Shown here: piece after piece, positions 50,724 through 59,621 of the stretch
Position numbering within the stretch: the first letter of the stretch is position 1
How the letters are laid out: the number at the start of each line of letters is the position of its first letter
Assembly (NCBI RefSeq): GCF_001426265.1
Contig: NZ_LMDG01000034.1
Location: 172,888-236,887 of the forward strand
Origin: Rhizobium sp. Root1220
GTDB taxonomy: Bacteria > Pseudomonadota > Alphaproteobacteria > Rhizobiales > Rhizobiaceae
Direction of reading: 5' to 3'
DNA: 64,000 nt
The notes under the pieces: model-generated
What the model was told of the DNA's origin: nothing
The model's input: the letters and a program-made list of their open reading frames with translations, nothing else
Databases searched by the model: none
Translations under genes and position numbers: made by a program

Positions 50724-51977
50724 TCAGTGCGCGACGGCGGCGGCGGCGGCTTCGTCGATCAGACGGCCAGTGCGGAAGCGGTCCAGCGTCAGGCCGGCAT
50801 TGAACTTGTGCGCCTCGTCGCGGGCGATCAGGTGCGCGAAGAGATTGGCCGAGCCCGGCGTCGCCTTGAAGCCGCCGGTGCCCCAGCCGCAGTTGACGTA
50901 GAGCCCCGGAACCGGCGTCTTTGACTGGATCGCCGAACGATCCGGCGTGTTGTCGACGATACCGCCCCACTGCCGCATCATCTTGACGCGGCGGAACATC
51001 GGAAACAGCTCGCAGATGGCGTCCAACGTATGGGTGATGATCTGCAGGCCGCCGGTCTGGCTGTAGGAATTGTACTGGTCGGTGCCGGCGCCGATGACCA
51101 GCTCGCCCTTGTCGGACTGCGAGATATAGGCATGCACCGTGTTGGACATGACGACGCAGGGGAAGATCGGCTTCAGCGGTTCTGACACCAGCGCCTGCAG
51201 CGGGCTCGACTGCAACGGCACCCGCACATCGGCCATCTTCATGATCGTTGTGGTGTGGCCCGCCGCGGAAACACCCACCTTCCTGGCACCGATGAAGCCG
51301 CGGCTGGTCTCGACACCGGTGACGCGGCCATCGGGACCACGGCGGATACCGGTGACTTCGCAGTTCTGGATGATGTGGACGCCACGATCGGACGCCGCGC
51401 GCGCATAGCCCCAGGCCACCGCATCATGGCGCGCCGTGCCGCCGCGACGCTGGAGTGCTGCGCCGTTGATCGGGTAGCGGGCACTGGCGGAGATATCGAG
51501 CGGCGGACAATAGGCTTTCGCCTGCTCCGGCGTCAGCCATTCATTGTCGATGCCGTAAAGTCGGTTGGCGTGGATATGACGCTTGAACGACTGCTGGTCG
51601 TGCACATTGTGCGACAGCATCATCACGCCGCGAGGCGAGTACATGACATTGTAGTTGAGATCCTGCGAGAGGTTCTCCCAGAGCTTCATCGAATGCTCGT
51701 AGATGTGCATGCTCTCTTCGTAGAGATAGTTCGAGCGGATGATGGTCGTGTTGCGACCGGTATTGCCGCCGCCGAGCCAGCCCTTTTCGAGCACCGCGAC
51801 ATTGGTGATGCCGTGTTCCTTGGCGAGATAATAGGCCGCACCCAGACCGTGCCCGCCGCCACCGATGATGATGACGTCGTATTCGGCGCGCGGCTCCGGC
51901 GAGGTCCACTGCCTGTCCCAACCCTTGTGCCCCCTCAGAGCCTCCCGTGCCACGGCAAAAACCGAGTATCTGCGCAT
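50724..51977 (-). CDS. soxB: sarcosine oxidase beta subunit
   Basis: FAD/FMN-binding catalytic subunit of 417 residues. The N-terminal ADP-binding fold is YDVIIIGGGGHGLGAAYYLAKEHG, followed by VLEKGWLGGGNTGRNTTIIRSNY with the covalent-flavin histidine region, and the C-terminal YVNCGWGTGGFKATPGSANLFA. First gene of the operon, with GAAGGAG ahead of the ATG at 51977. Supports use of choline, betaine or sarcosine as carbon and nitrogen source, common in rhizosphere bacteria. Confidence 0.95.
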   Translation of the reverse strand: MRRYSVFAVAREALRGHKGWDRQWTSPEPRAEYDVIIIGGGGHGLGAAYYLAKEHGITNVAVLEKGWLGGGNTGRNTTIIRSNYLYEESMHIYEHSMKLWENLSQDLNYNVMYSPRGVMMLSHNVHDQQSFKRHIHANRLYGIDNEWLTPEQAKAYCPPLDISASARYPINGAALQRRGGTARHDAVAWGYARAASDRGVHIIQNCEVTGIRRGPDGRVTGVETSRGFIGARKVGVSAAGHTTTIMKMADVRVPLQSSPLQALVSEPLKPIFPCVVMSNTVHAYISQSDKGELVIGAGTDQYNSYSQTGGLQIITHTLDAICELFPMFRRVKMMRQWGGIVDNTPDRSAIQSKTPVPGLYVNCGWGTGGFKATPGSANLFAHLIARDEAHKFNAGLTLDRFRTGRLIDEAAAAAVAH

Positions 51978-52242
51978 CCGCCTTCATCTCCTTCGGGGAA
52001 AGGTCCCTTCTCGTCGGCCATACAAATCGCAAATCCAAAAGCGGCACAACGTTTCTTTTGCGACGCGCAGTGGCTTTTGTTTTGACACGGCGGGAGAATG
52101 CAGCGCACGGCTCTGCGCCGCCATGGACTGAAGTGCGGCATGTACAGCTGACACATGTCCTGAGCCCGGGTGGCACAACGGCAATGCCTTCGCGCGAACA
52201 ACGCAGGCACGACTCCATGGTAGCATCGTCAAGCCGGCGCCC
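51978..52242. promoter_or_regulatory. sox operon upstream region
   Basis: 265 bases between the cyclase stop and soxB. It contains a loose inverted repeat GCAAAAG...CTTTTG around 52035-52060 and a dyad CATGT / ACATG near 52139-52158. These are possible operators for a sarcosine or betaine regulator, but no known GbdR or SouR site could be confirmed by eye. Confidence 0.3.
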
Positions 52243-54117
52243 TCACTTGGCGGGCAGGCCAAGACTGGCGAGATCGGAGACTTCGCGTTCGAGGATGGCG
52301 GGATCGCTGTAGAAGAACAGCTCGCGCCATTTGGCCTGTGTGAAAACGGGGTCGATGGTGAGGCCCTTCTTCATCGCCGCCGCTGCTTCCTCGGTTCGTC
52401 CGAGGCGATTGAGAGCGATTGCCTGCATCAACGGACTAAAGAAATCCGTCTGGTCTACCTTCAGTGCGACAAGCGACTCCTCGAACTTGCCTTCGACCAC
52501 AAGGGCCCATCCTCTGTAGAAGGCCAACTCCTGCAATATCTGGGGGTTTGCCGCCTGTCTGGCCTCTGCCCGGTCGATCCATTCCAACGCCTGTGCGGGC
52601 TTTCCTGCCGCGATCAGGACCTGGCTGAGAGCTCCAAGCATTTCGGCATCGTATGGCGACAGATTGATCGCAGCGTCTGCTTCGATAAGCGCGTCGGCGA
52701 ACTTCCGTTCCGTCACGCGGACGAAGGCTGACAGATAGTGACCCGACCGCCGCTCCATTGGCGAGAGCGTCGGCTGAGCCATCGCCTCCCTGGCAAGGGT
52801 GGCGGCCTGCTGATAGTCGGCCGGGAGGTTCTCACTCCAGCCGTTCCAGCCGCGTATGAAATAGGCAAGTCCGAGCTTGATCTTCAACAGAGCAGAATCC
52901 GGGAACTTCGAGAGCCCCTCCGTCAATAGCCGAAGCGCCTGCTCCGTCGTTTCACGACTGAGCTGCACCAGCAGATCATTGCCGCGGAGATAGTAGTCGT
53001 ACTCCTCGAGATCGGTATGGTCTTTCCCCCAGACTTGGCGATACTGCGCCTGCTTCAAGGTGCCGGCGTCGCCCGCGAGTGCGGCTACGATCTTTTCCGT
53101 GATCTCGTCCTGTATGTCCCATGGGTCGGTGCCGTCGCGGTCGAAGCGTTCGGCCCAGACTTGTTCGCCGGTTCTGGCCTCGACGAGCTGCGCGATGATG
53201 CGCAGCCGGTCAGCGTCCTTTCGAATACTGCCTTGGAGGATATGTGAGACGCCCAGCTCAGCGCCGATCTTGCGCACATCGACCGGCTGGCTCTTGAAAG
53301 CGAATGACGAGTCGCGGCCCAGCACTTTCAGGTCGGGAACGCGCGACAACATTGAGATTATGTCCTCGGCCACGCCGTCACCGAAATACGCAAGCGTCGC
53401 CTTGCCACTCATGTCAGTGAAGGGAAGAACCGCGATCGACGGAGTGTTCGTAGCGACGATTTGGTCCGTACCCGGCCGCAAGAGCGAGTACCAGCCGCCA
53501 GCTGCCAGGCCGACGGCGATCAGGACCGCGGTCCATCCGACGCGAGCCGAATATTGCCGCAAGCGCACCCGCCAAGGCAGCCTGCGTCCATCCATCCGCA
53601 CGCTGTAGGAACGCAGGGGCCTGGTGATATTTTTCACATGCTGAATGCCGGCAAAATCGAGCGGTAGAGTGAATTTCCCCTGTAGATGATCATAGGCAGT
53701 GCCGGAGATCAGCACGCCTCCAGGTTCGCAAAGCTGCTCGAGGCGGGCGGCGATATTAACGCCATCTCCGAGCAGATCGCTGTTCTCTACGACGACGTCT
53801 CCGAGATTGACGCCTATGCGGAACACAATCCGTTTCCCGCATGCAATATCCGCCTGCCGTGCGGCAACCGCGTTCTGCACTGCGACGGCGCAGGTAACCG
53901 CATCCACCACCGACGCGAACTCAACGAGAATGCCATCGCCCAGCAGCTTGATCAACACACCATGGTGCTCTGCGAGGAGCGGTGCGATGGCATCTTGCTG
54001 GATATCCCTCAGCGCATGGAGTGTACCGACCTCGTCCTGTTCGACGAGGTGAGAATAACCGACGACATCGGCCATCAGTATCGCAGCAAGCCGTCGCTCG
54101 ACGCGCGCTGTTGCCAT
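52243..54117 (-). CDS. class III adenylate/guanylate cyclase with TolB-like domain and TPRs
   Basis: Protein of 624 residues. Order: cyclase homology domain (about 5-175; ERRLAAILMADVVGYSHLV, intact LIKLLGDGILVEFASVV, FRIGVNLGDVVVENSDLLGDGVNIAARLE), one span (about 195-215), a TolB-N-like segment (SIAVLPFTDMSGKATLAYFGDGVAEDI) and C-terminal TPRs. The metal-binding Asp residues are both present, so it is probably active, making cAMP or cGMP. Rhizobia carry dozens of such cyclases. This intact gene shows what has been lost in the pseudogene near 22 kb. The start at 54117 is preceded by GGGGGAA; the frame is open to 54171. Confidence 0.88.
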   Translation of the reverse strand: MATARVERRLAAILMADVVGYSHLVEQDEVGTLHALRDIQQDAIAPLLAEHHGVLIKLLGDGILVEFASVVDAVTCAVAVQNAVAARQADIACGKRIVFRIGVNLGDVVVENSDLLGDGVNIAARLEQLCEPGGVLISGTAYDHLQGKFTLPLDFAGIQHVKNITRPLRSYSVRMDGRRLPWRVRLRQYSARVGWTAVLIAVGLAAGGWYSLLRPGTDQIVATNTPSIAVLPFTDMSGKATLAYFGDGVAEDIISMLSRVPDLKVLGRDSSFAFKSQPVDVRKIGAELGVSHILQGSIRKDADRLRIIAQLVEARTGEQVWAERFDRDGTDPWDIQDEITEKIVAALAGDAGTLKQAQYRQVWGKDHTDLEEYDYYLRGNDLLVQLSRETTEQALRLLTEGLSKFPDSALLKIKLGLAYFIRGWNGWSENLPADYQQAATLAREAMAQPTLSPMERRSGHYLSAFVRVTERKFADALIEADAAINLSPYDAEMLGALSQVLIAAGKPAQALEWIDRAEARQAANPQILQELAFYRGWALVVEGKFEESLVALKVDQTDFFSPLMQAIALNRLGRTEEAAAAMKKGLTIDPVFTQAKWRELFFYSDPAILEREVSDLASLGLPAK

Positions 54118-54440
54118 TGCAAGTGTTCCCCCGATCGAGAGCCGGCACCTTGCCGCAACACACCAAGGCACAAGGGTCGCCCGCTAGTCTGCACTCTAGC
54201 ACCAGCAGGTTGTAATCGCGAGATTTGTTGATGTGGGGGTGCGCTGCGTGGGCATCGGGTGTGCTCATGCTGCTGCAGCCTGCTGGGCATCTCTCGATGC
54301 AGTCACATGTGTCAGTGAATAGAGCCGGAGAAGTCGAGGCCCTGTTCCACCGGTGGAACTCCGACAGAGCAAATCGATAGCCAGAGCAGCGTCAAGCACG
54401 CCCCTCGGTCGGAAATAGAGCCTGCGCTCCCGCGCATAAT

Positions 54441-54540
54441 AGCGCAGCGAGGCCGGTCGGGCTGCATTGGGCCACTGCGGAGAGATTGAGAGGCAGTGGC
54501 ACAGGCACAACAAGGCCTGGTGCCATTGCGGATTTTTTTT
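54441..54540 (+). ncRNA. candidate structured small RNA with oligo-T end
   Basis: Two adjoining hairpins are followed by eight T. The first is CCACTGC (54472-54478) with GCAGTGG (54493-54499). The second is GGCACAGGC (54498-54506) with GCCTGGTGCC (54515-54524), one base bulged, then ATTGCGGA and TTTTTTTT (54533-54540). A -10-like CATAAT lies at 54435-54440 without a good -35. The 450-base gap has no convincing gene on either strand (a frame at 54265-54513 on the minus strand lacks a ribosome site). The eight-base gap before the T-run is unusual for a terminator, so confidence is low. Confidence 0.3.
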
Positions 54541-54568
54541 GGAGTGGGGGTGCGCCGGCGGACGGGTC

Positions 54569-54796
54569 CTAGGAGGACGATGCCAACTTGGACGCCGCCC
54601 GCTTCTTCTTCGCGGGGGCGGCGGCCGGTGGTGCTTCGGCTTCCTGCTGCAAACGCAGGGCCTTCAGCTTTTCCGTTTTCTTTTCGCGAGCGGCAGTCTC
54701 GGCCGTCACAATTGCTCTGGCCGTTGTGTCAGTGGCAGCCGCCTTGTCGCGCGATGAGAGCTTGGCTGGATTGAAGAATTCATTTTTTGAAGTCAT
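54569..54796 (-). CDS. conserved small basic protein downstream of rpsU
   Basis: Charged, Lys/Ala-rich protein of 75 residues (MTSKNEFFNPAKLSSRDKAA to KKKRAASKLASSS), predicted helical in the middle (AAREKKTEKLKALRLQQEAE) and disordered at the end. Similar proteins occur in Rhizobium genomes; function unknown, perhaps nucleic-acid binding by composition. Start at 54796; a GAGAGAG stretch lies before it. It is 41 bases downstream of rpsU, same strand, so probably co-transcribed. Confidence 0.65.
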   Translation of the reverse strand: MTSKNEFFNPAKLSSRDKAAATDTTARAIVTAETAAREKKTEKLKALRLQQEAEAPPAAAPAKKKRAASKLASSS

Positions 54797-54837
54797 CTGC
54801 ACTCTCTCTATCTAGACGAATCCTGCCAGATGGCAGG

Positions 54838-55077
54838 TCAGCGCGCCGGGCGTACGGCCTTCTTGGGAGCCGGCAGCAGGCCTTCGCGCTGAAGCTTCTT
54901 GCGCGCGAGCTTGCGTTGGCGGCGCACGGCTTCGGCTTTTTCGCGAACGCGCTTCTCGGATGGCTTCTCATAGGCGCTACGCGCCTTGAACTCGCGGAAG
55001 AGACCTTCGCGCTGCATCTTCTTCTTCAGAACGCGGAGCGCCTGATCGACATTGTTATCCCTGACGAGAACCTGCAA
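54838..55077 (-). CDS. rpsU: 30S ribosomal protein S21, paralogue 1
   Basis: Small-subunit protein S21 of 79 residues: MQVLVRDNNVDQALRVLKKKM, FREFKARSAYEKPSEKRVREKAEAVRRQRKLARKK, with a longer basic tail (LLPAPKKAVRPAR) than the second copy in this window. The usual S21 begins MQVLVRD, and here TTG at 55077 gives that start with AAAGGA seven bases before it. The ATG at 55092 would put the ribosome site inside the gene, so TTG is preferred. Lies in a minus-strand group after cspA and a hypothetical gene. Confidence 0.92.
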   Translation of the reverse strand: MQVLVRDNNVDQALRVLKKKMQREGLFREFKARSAYEKPSEKRVREKAEAVRRQRKLARKKLQREGLLPAPKKAVRPAR

Positions 55078-55134
55078 ACTCTTTCCTTTCATGCGGCAAT
55101 CAGATTGCCAGTTGGGTGACGACGGAGCCGGAGA

Positions 55135-55422
55135 CTATTTCCTGACCCTGATGCTAGAAGACTTGAGCCAAGACCCGGTCTCGACACTCGTCACGGTTTC
55201 GTTGTTTGGCACCGATGATGCCGACTGAGTCACGTCGATATCGCTTTCGATAATTCGACGGTCAAAATTTTCGGTCTCGAAGCGGACCCGGTATTGCGCA
55301 CGGCTGCCATCGAACGGAAGAACGCCCGAAATCGTGCATGTTCTTCCTGCGCTGTCCGTCCGGACGAATCCATCCTTCAGAACGATCTTGTCTCCGACAG
55401 CAAATCTGGGACTGCGTGCCAT
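55135..55422 (-). CDS. hypothetical protein between cspA and rpsU
   Basis: Protein of 95 residues, N-terminus MARSPRFAVGDKIVLKDGFVRTDSAGRTCTISGVLPFDGSRAQYRVRFE-like with predicted short beta strands reminiscent of KOW/SH3-like small barrels, then a polar tail. No signal peptide. It sits between a cold-shock gene and S21 on the same strand, so a role in RNA or ribosome biology is an attractive guess only. It starts about 120 bases after cspA, past a terminator hairpin, and ends 57 bases before the rpsU TTG. Confidence 0.65.
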   Translation of the reverse strand: MARSPRFAVGDKIVLKDGFVRTDSAGRTCTISGVLPFDGSRAQYRVRFETENFDRRIIESDIDVTQSASSVPNNETVTSVETGSWLKSSSIRVRK

Positions 55423-55462
55423 AATGTTTTCACCGAGCCATCGTCGTGGTTTTTGAAAAGCA

Positions 55463-55487
55463 CAAAAGGCCGGGCGTAACCCCGACC
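55463..55487 (-). terminator. cspA terminator
   Basis: Minus strand GGTCGGG (55487-55481) pairs with CCCGGCC (55474-55468), one G-T pair, across GTTACG and is followed by TTTTGTG. It lies about 60 bases after the cspA stop and may allow partial readthrough into the next gene. Confidence 0.6.
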
Positions 55488-55545
55488 TCTTACGTCACTG
55501 CCCGCGGCCGCCGGTGAACCCGTGGTCAGCCAAGGCGAATGACAA

Positions 55546-55755
55546 TTATGCCGCGCGCAGATTGTCTGCAGAATTCTTGCCCGACTTCTGGTCGCGGACG
55601 AGGTCATAGGTAATCTTCTGACCGTCGGCCAAACCGCGCATACCAGCACGCTCGACCGCCGAAATATGGACGAAAACGTCGGCTGCACCATCATCCGGCT
55701 GGATGAAGCCAAAACCCTTGGTGCTGTCGAACCACTTTACGGTACCTGAAGTCAT
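55546..55755 (-). CDS. cspA: cold-shock protein, CspA family
   Basis: Single cold-shock domain of 69 residues with RNP1 KGFGFIQPD and RNP2 VFVHISAV, an RNA chaperone that binds single-stranded nucleic acid. The form MTSGTVKWFDSTKGFGFI is the usual rhizobial one. A long upstream gap (55756 on) with an AT-rich stretch fits the long leader common to cold-shock genes. Which of the several rhizobial csp paralogues it is cannot be told. Confidence 0.95.
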   Translation of the reverse strand: MTSGTVKWFDSTKGFGFIQPDDGAADVFVHISAVERAGMRGLADGQKITYDLVRDQKSGKNSADNLRAA

Positions 55756-56187
55756 AACGATCGCCTTTCAATGCTCGTTATTACCCGGCGAGTATTCGCT
55801 GAGCTTGATCGATTTTGAGAGGAGATCTGACGGAGCGATAGGCTCTTTGACAAAGGTCACAAGCAATAGTCGATACCGTCACTATAACGCAAAAGGCCGC
55901 GGATGCAAGGAATGAACCGGAAATAACGGGGATACTCTGGGCAAGCTGGCCCCAGGCCCAAGCGCTTTCCTGGCCAGTTTGCGCGGTAACACGGCGAATG
56001 CGCATGGCGACCAATTGAACCGGCACCCAGAATTTTGCCGTCAAACCCGCCAGCCTATATGGACTTTTACCACATGATCTGTTATCCGCACACCAATCGC
56101 AAGGCTGCGGCCGCGCGAACGTGTATTTTTTTGCCTCTGGCGCCATGCTGAAACAAGCTTCAACCAAACCAAAGGAACGTGACACTC
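55756..56187. other. divergent region between cspA and second rpsU
   Basis: 430 bases without a gene. It should hold the cspA promoter and leader (a candidate -35-like TTGTGA, minus strand near 55865, with TATCGCT downstream) and the promoter of rpsU paralogue 2. A T7 run at 56129-56135 is visible. No firm promoter or hairpin could be assigned. Confidence 0.35.
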
Positions 56188-56400
56188 GTGCAGGTACTTG
56201 TCCGCGATAACAATGTTGACCAGGCTCTCCGCGCTCTCAAGAAGAAGATGCAGCGCGAGGGTATTTTCCGCGAAATGAAGATGCGTGACTTCTACGAAAA
56301 GCCTTCGGAGAAGCGCGTTCGCGAAAGGGCCGAGGCTGTTCGTCGCGTTCGCAAGTTGGCTCGCAAGCGGGCCCAGCGCGAAGGTGTTGTGGCGCACTAA
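56188..56400 (+). CDS. rpsU: 30S ribosomal protein S21, paralogue 2
   Basis: S21 of 70 residues: MQVLVRDNNVDQALRALKKKM, FREMKMRDFYEKPSEKRVRERAEAVRRVRKLARKRAQREGVVAH. This is the standard length. The start is GTG at 56188, with AAGGA at a proper distance. The GTG at 56179 is too close to that site. It is divergent from the cspA group that carries the longer paralogue, so the two S21 genes lie 1.1 kb apart. Confidence 0.94.
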   Translation: MQVLVRDNNVDQALRALKKKMQREGIFREMKMRDFYEKPSEKRVRERAEAVRRVRKLARKRAQREGVVAH

Positions 56401-56536
56401 GCGCTGCGGTCGTTATTTCGACGTTTTCAGATGCATTTTGGCGGGGGCGATCTGGTCGCCACCGCCTTTTTCATTTGCTACTGAAGCTTGCCCGTCCGCG
56501 GTTGGAACGGGCTGCACTGGGGGAAAACGAGCCCGC

Positions 56537-57403
56537 ATGGCTGATATCATGTTGAACATCCATTCCTTGCGCCCGCCAAAAATTGCCGTTCTACCGGTAT
56601 TGGCGTTTGTTGCAGCACTCGGCCTTGCCGGCTGCACCACCAGCAACACCTCCGATGCCGTCATAAGTATCGACAAGGCACAAGGCTCGCAGGAAAACAT
56701 CGCCTCGCTGACATCGGTGATCAATGCCAATCCGAAAGATCCGGAAGGCTATAACGTGCGCGGTTCGGCCTACGGTCGCGGCGGCGATTTCCGACAGGCG
56801 CTGAACGATTTCAACACGGCGATCCAACTCGACCCGAAGTTCTATCAGGCTTACGCCAACCGCGCGTTGGTGTATCGCAACATGGGCCAGCAGCAGCAGG
56901 CGGTTCAGGACTACAACGCCGCGCTGCAGATCAATCCCAACTACGACGTCGCCCTTATCGGCCGCGGAAACGTCTACCGCACCGCCGGCCAGGACGATGC
57001 CGCCTTGAACGATTTCAACAAGGCGATCCAGAACGGCACGACCGACGGCCGCGCCTATCATAACCGTGGCCTGATCTATCAGAAGCGCAATCAGCAGGAC
57101 AAGGCGATCGACGACTTCTCGAAGGCGATCTCGCTCGCGCCGAATTCGCCTGAGCCTTACAACGGCCGCGGCATCTCCTATATCGCGCTGAACGATGACG
57201 ACAACGCCTTTGCCGATTTCAACCATGCAATCGAGCTGAACGGAAACATTGCCGAATCATGGGCCAACCAGGCTCTGGTGTATGAGCGCAAGGGTGACAA
57301 GCAGAAGGCCGCCCGCTCCTATCGTCATGCGATCGGCCTGGACGCGAAATACCAGCCGGCGAAAGACGGCCTGGCGCGCGTCGGTGTCCCCACTGCCGGT
57401 TAA
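56537..57403 (+). CDS. TPR-repeat lipoprotein
   Basis: Lipoprotein of 288 residues: signal with lipobox ALGLAGC (Cys33), then at least six TPR units (for example YNVRGSAYGRGGDFRQALNDFNTAIQLDPKF and AYHNRGLIYQKRNQQDKAIDDFSKAISLAPNS). NlpI-like in design. Such periplasmic TPR lipoproteins act as scaffolds for peptidoglycan or secretion enzymes, but no partner is visible nearby. Start at 56537 or the ATG at 56549; neither has a strong site. Confidence 0.85.
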   Translation: MADIMLNIHSLRPPKIAVLPVLAFVAALGLAGCTTSNTSDAVISIDKAQGSQENIASLTSVINANPKDPEGYNVRGSAYGRGGDFRQALNDFNTAIQLDPKFYQAYANRALVYRNMGQQQQAVQDYNAALQINPNYDVALIGRGNVYRTAGQDDAALNDFNKAIQNGTTDGRAYHNRGLIYQKRNQQDKAIDDFSKAISLAPNSPEPYNGRGISYIALNDDDNAFADFNHAIELNGNIAESWANQALVYERKGDKQKAARSYRHAIGLDAKYQPAKDGLARVGVPTAG

Positions 57404-57422
57404 GAGCAACCGGATGTCAGCC

Positions 57423-57451
57423 GAGCCGCAGGCACTGTTGTCGTGCGGCTC
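57423..57451 (+). terminator. hairpin after the TPR lipoprotein gene
   Basis: GAGCCGCA (57423-57430) pairs with TGCGGCTC (57444-57451) across a 13-base loop, 20 bases after the stop. There is no T-run, so it is only a probable terminator. Confidence 0.5.
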
Positions 57452-57910
57452 CGGGATATGTTCGCGAATGCTTACGGCTTGCGGATAGATCACCCGCGAT
57501 CGGCTATCGTCGCATCCCGCAGGATGGCTTTCCGGTAATCGGCAATGTCGGATAGCAGTGCCTCCACGTCGCCGTCATGCGTTCGGGCGCACCGCTCGCG
57601 CCTCTTGCGGAGCTACTCGCGTCATGCGAGATTCTGAACGGTGAGCAGGATCCGCTCCTCGTGCCGTTTCGACCATCCAGATTCGGCCAATTTTTCCAGC
57701 GAGCAGAAATATCCAAAATGCCGACAACATGTTTTAGTGTGTTGCAAGCGGGAAAAGCTGCCCCTAACATGGCAGCGCTTCGATAGCAGGCTATCAGGAA
57801 ATCCGGGAGCGCGTGAGGGCAAGTGCGGTGATCCAGATTTTTGCTTTCGTGTCAGTTGGTTGTAATCGCGCCGGCTTAAGCGGTGGCGCGCGTGTGCGAA
57901 ACACGCGCCC
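57452..57910. other. intergenic region with a possible gene fragment
   Basis: About 460 bases. On the minus strand, 57495-57600 reads as a protein-like tail, HDGDVEALLSDIADYRKAIL to TIADRG and a stop. It is cut off by an in-frame stop just upstream and has no start, so it may be the remains of a small gene. Nothing else coding was seen. Confidence 0.3.
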
Positions 57911-59563
57911 ATGAGGTTTCGGCTGTTCCCGAAGGCATCGATCGGCACCTATCTGATCGCGATGGCGGTGGCGATAGCCCTGCCGATTTTCGCCTTGGTG
58001 GCACTTCTGCTGGCGCAGCTCGAGGACAATCAACGGTCCATACTCAAGCGTGAAACAGCGCAGGATGCCACGGCGCTTGCCCGCTCCGTCGATCGCCAGC
58101 TTCAGGACATGGCCACAACCTTGAGGTTGCTTTCCACGTCGCCCGAACTGGAAAACAATGACTTTGCTTCCTTCCACGAGCGTACGGCGACGGCTCTGCG
58201 GGCAAACACGTTGTACATCATCGCGGTCGATGGGACGGGCCAGCAGCTTGTCAACACCCGAGTCGATTACGGCACCCCTCTGGGCAAGGCGGGAAACATG
58301 TCCGCGGTTGAATCGGCATTCCGATCCGGCCGTATTGAGGCATCGGATGTGTTCATGGGCAGGACCAGCGGCGAATGGGTCTACAACGTCACAATGCCAC
58401 TCGACCTCGTGCGCGTCAAAGCGCTGATCGTGACGCAAAGCGCCAAGGATCTTGTAAGGCTTGTGACGATCGACAGCCTTCCGATGGGCTGGTCGGCGGC
58501 CATCATCGACCAGAGCGGCCATGTCGTCGCCTCTGCCGGCGCCACCAGTATCGGATTTGGCGAGGCATTCGATCCGCGCATCCTGCCAACGCTTGTCGAT
58601 TCGAGCGGTGTCTACGAAAACCGGACGGCTCTTCCCAACGCCATGCTGGGCTACGCGCAGATCCCGGGGTGGTCCTGGAAAGCCGTCATCTGGGGGCCGG
58701 TCGCCAATGCGCAGGCATCGATTCTAACAACGTGGCGCTTCCTGATCATCGGCGGCATTGCCCTGATGCTCGTGGCGATCCTCGCGGCCTACGCGGTGGC
58801 GCGACAAGTCCGCACCACCATCCGCTCCATTGCGGATATGGCGAACAGGATGGGCGAAGGCCATATCGTTGCCCCGATCGAGACCAGTGTCATCGAGGCT
58901 AACCAGGTGGCGGTCGCCCTTTCGAACGCCTCCTTCGACCGCAGCCAGACCGAGGACCGCCTGCATTTCGTCATGAACGAACTGGTACATAGAACCAAGA
59001 ACCTGCTGACACTCGCACAGGCGATGACGCGTCAGCTCGTAAAGCAGAGCCGAACGGTCGAGGAATTTCAGGCCGCTGTCGCTGACCGGCTAGACGGTTT
59101 GTCGCGTTCGATCGATCTTCTGACCAGCGAGCAATGGGCAGGCGCCTCGTTTCGGCGTGTGATCAGCACGCATTTTGAATCCTTCCCTCAGGCGGCCGAG
59201 CAGATCGAGATCAGTGGTAACGATTTTACGCTCAAGCCTGATGCCGTTCAGAATCTCGGCCTGGCGCTGCATGAGCTGGCGACCAACTCGGTCAAGTACG
59301 GCGCGCTATCGGTGCCGCAAGGCCGCGTGCTCTTCAGTTGGTGCAACGTGCAGGAAGAAGGACACGTCGAGACAATGCTCCGGATCACATGGGAAGAACA
59401 TGACGGTCCGGCGGTGATAGAACCGCTCCGCGCCGGCTTCGGCACCACCGTGATCAAGTATCATGCCGCAGCGGCCTTCAGCGGAAACGTCCAGGTCGAT
59501 TTCCGACCCGGCGGGCTCTATTGGGTGCTCACCGCGCCACGTCGGATCCTGGAACGCGCATAG
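57911..59563 (+). CDS. HWE-family sensor histidine kinase
   Basis: Membrane sensor kinase of 550 residues. Order: span 1 (about 14-37), periplasmic Cache-like sensor (about 40-270), span 2 (about 276-296), HAMP-like segment (QVRTTIRSIADMANRMGEG), then an HWE kinase core. The core has the H box MNELVHRTKNLLTLAQAM (His360), N box LGLALHELATNSVKYGALS, and the WEEHDGP segment with the family's Trp-x-Glu. HWE kinases are abundant in rhizobia and often lack a cognate regulator gene; none is adjacent here. The signal is unknown. Start at 57911 without a strong ribosome site. Confidence 0.88.
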   Translation: MRFRLFPKASIGTYLIAMAVAIALPIFALVALLLAQLEDNQRSILKRETAQDATALARSVDRQLQDMATTLRLLSTSPELENNDFASFHERTATALRANTLYIIAVDGTGQQLVNTRVDYGTPLGKAGNMSAVESAFRSGRIEASDVFMGRTSGEWVYNVTMPLDLVRVKALIVTQSAKDLVRLVTIDSLPMGWSAAIIDQSGHVVASAGATSIGFGEAFDPRILPTLVDSSGVYENRTALPNAMLGYAQIPGWSWKAVIWGPVANAQASILTTWRFLIIGGIALMLVAILAAYAVARQVRTTIRSIADMANRMGEGHIVAPIETSVIEANQVAVALSNASFDRSQTEDRLHFVMNELVHRTKNLLTLAQAMTRQLVKQSRTVEEFQAAVADRLDGLSRSIDLLTSEQWAGASFRRVISTHFESFPQAAEQIEISGNDFTLKPDAVQNLGLALHELATNSVKYGALSVPQGRVLFSWCNVQEEGHVETMLRITWEEHDGPAVIEPLRAGFGTTVIKYHAAAAFSGNVQVDFRPGGLYWVLTAPRRILERA

Positions 59564-59621
59564 AGCACTGGAACAATCGCAGTGACCGTCCGTTTCGAAA
59601 GGTATTCGAAAGGAGAGCACT

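Noticed and set aside
54265..54513. 82-codon minus-strand frame between the cyclase and the small basic protein
   Set aside because: There is no ribosome binding site and no recognisable family, and it overlaps the hairpin region; probably a chance frame in GC-rich DNA.
54199..57869. Repeated GGTTGTAATCGCG at about 54209 and 57856 as a mobile-element repeat
   Set aside because: It is only 13 bases, with no inverted ends or transposase; insufficient for a repeat family.
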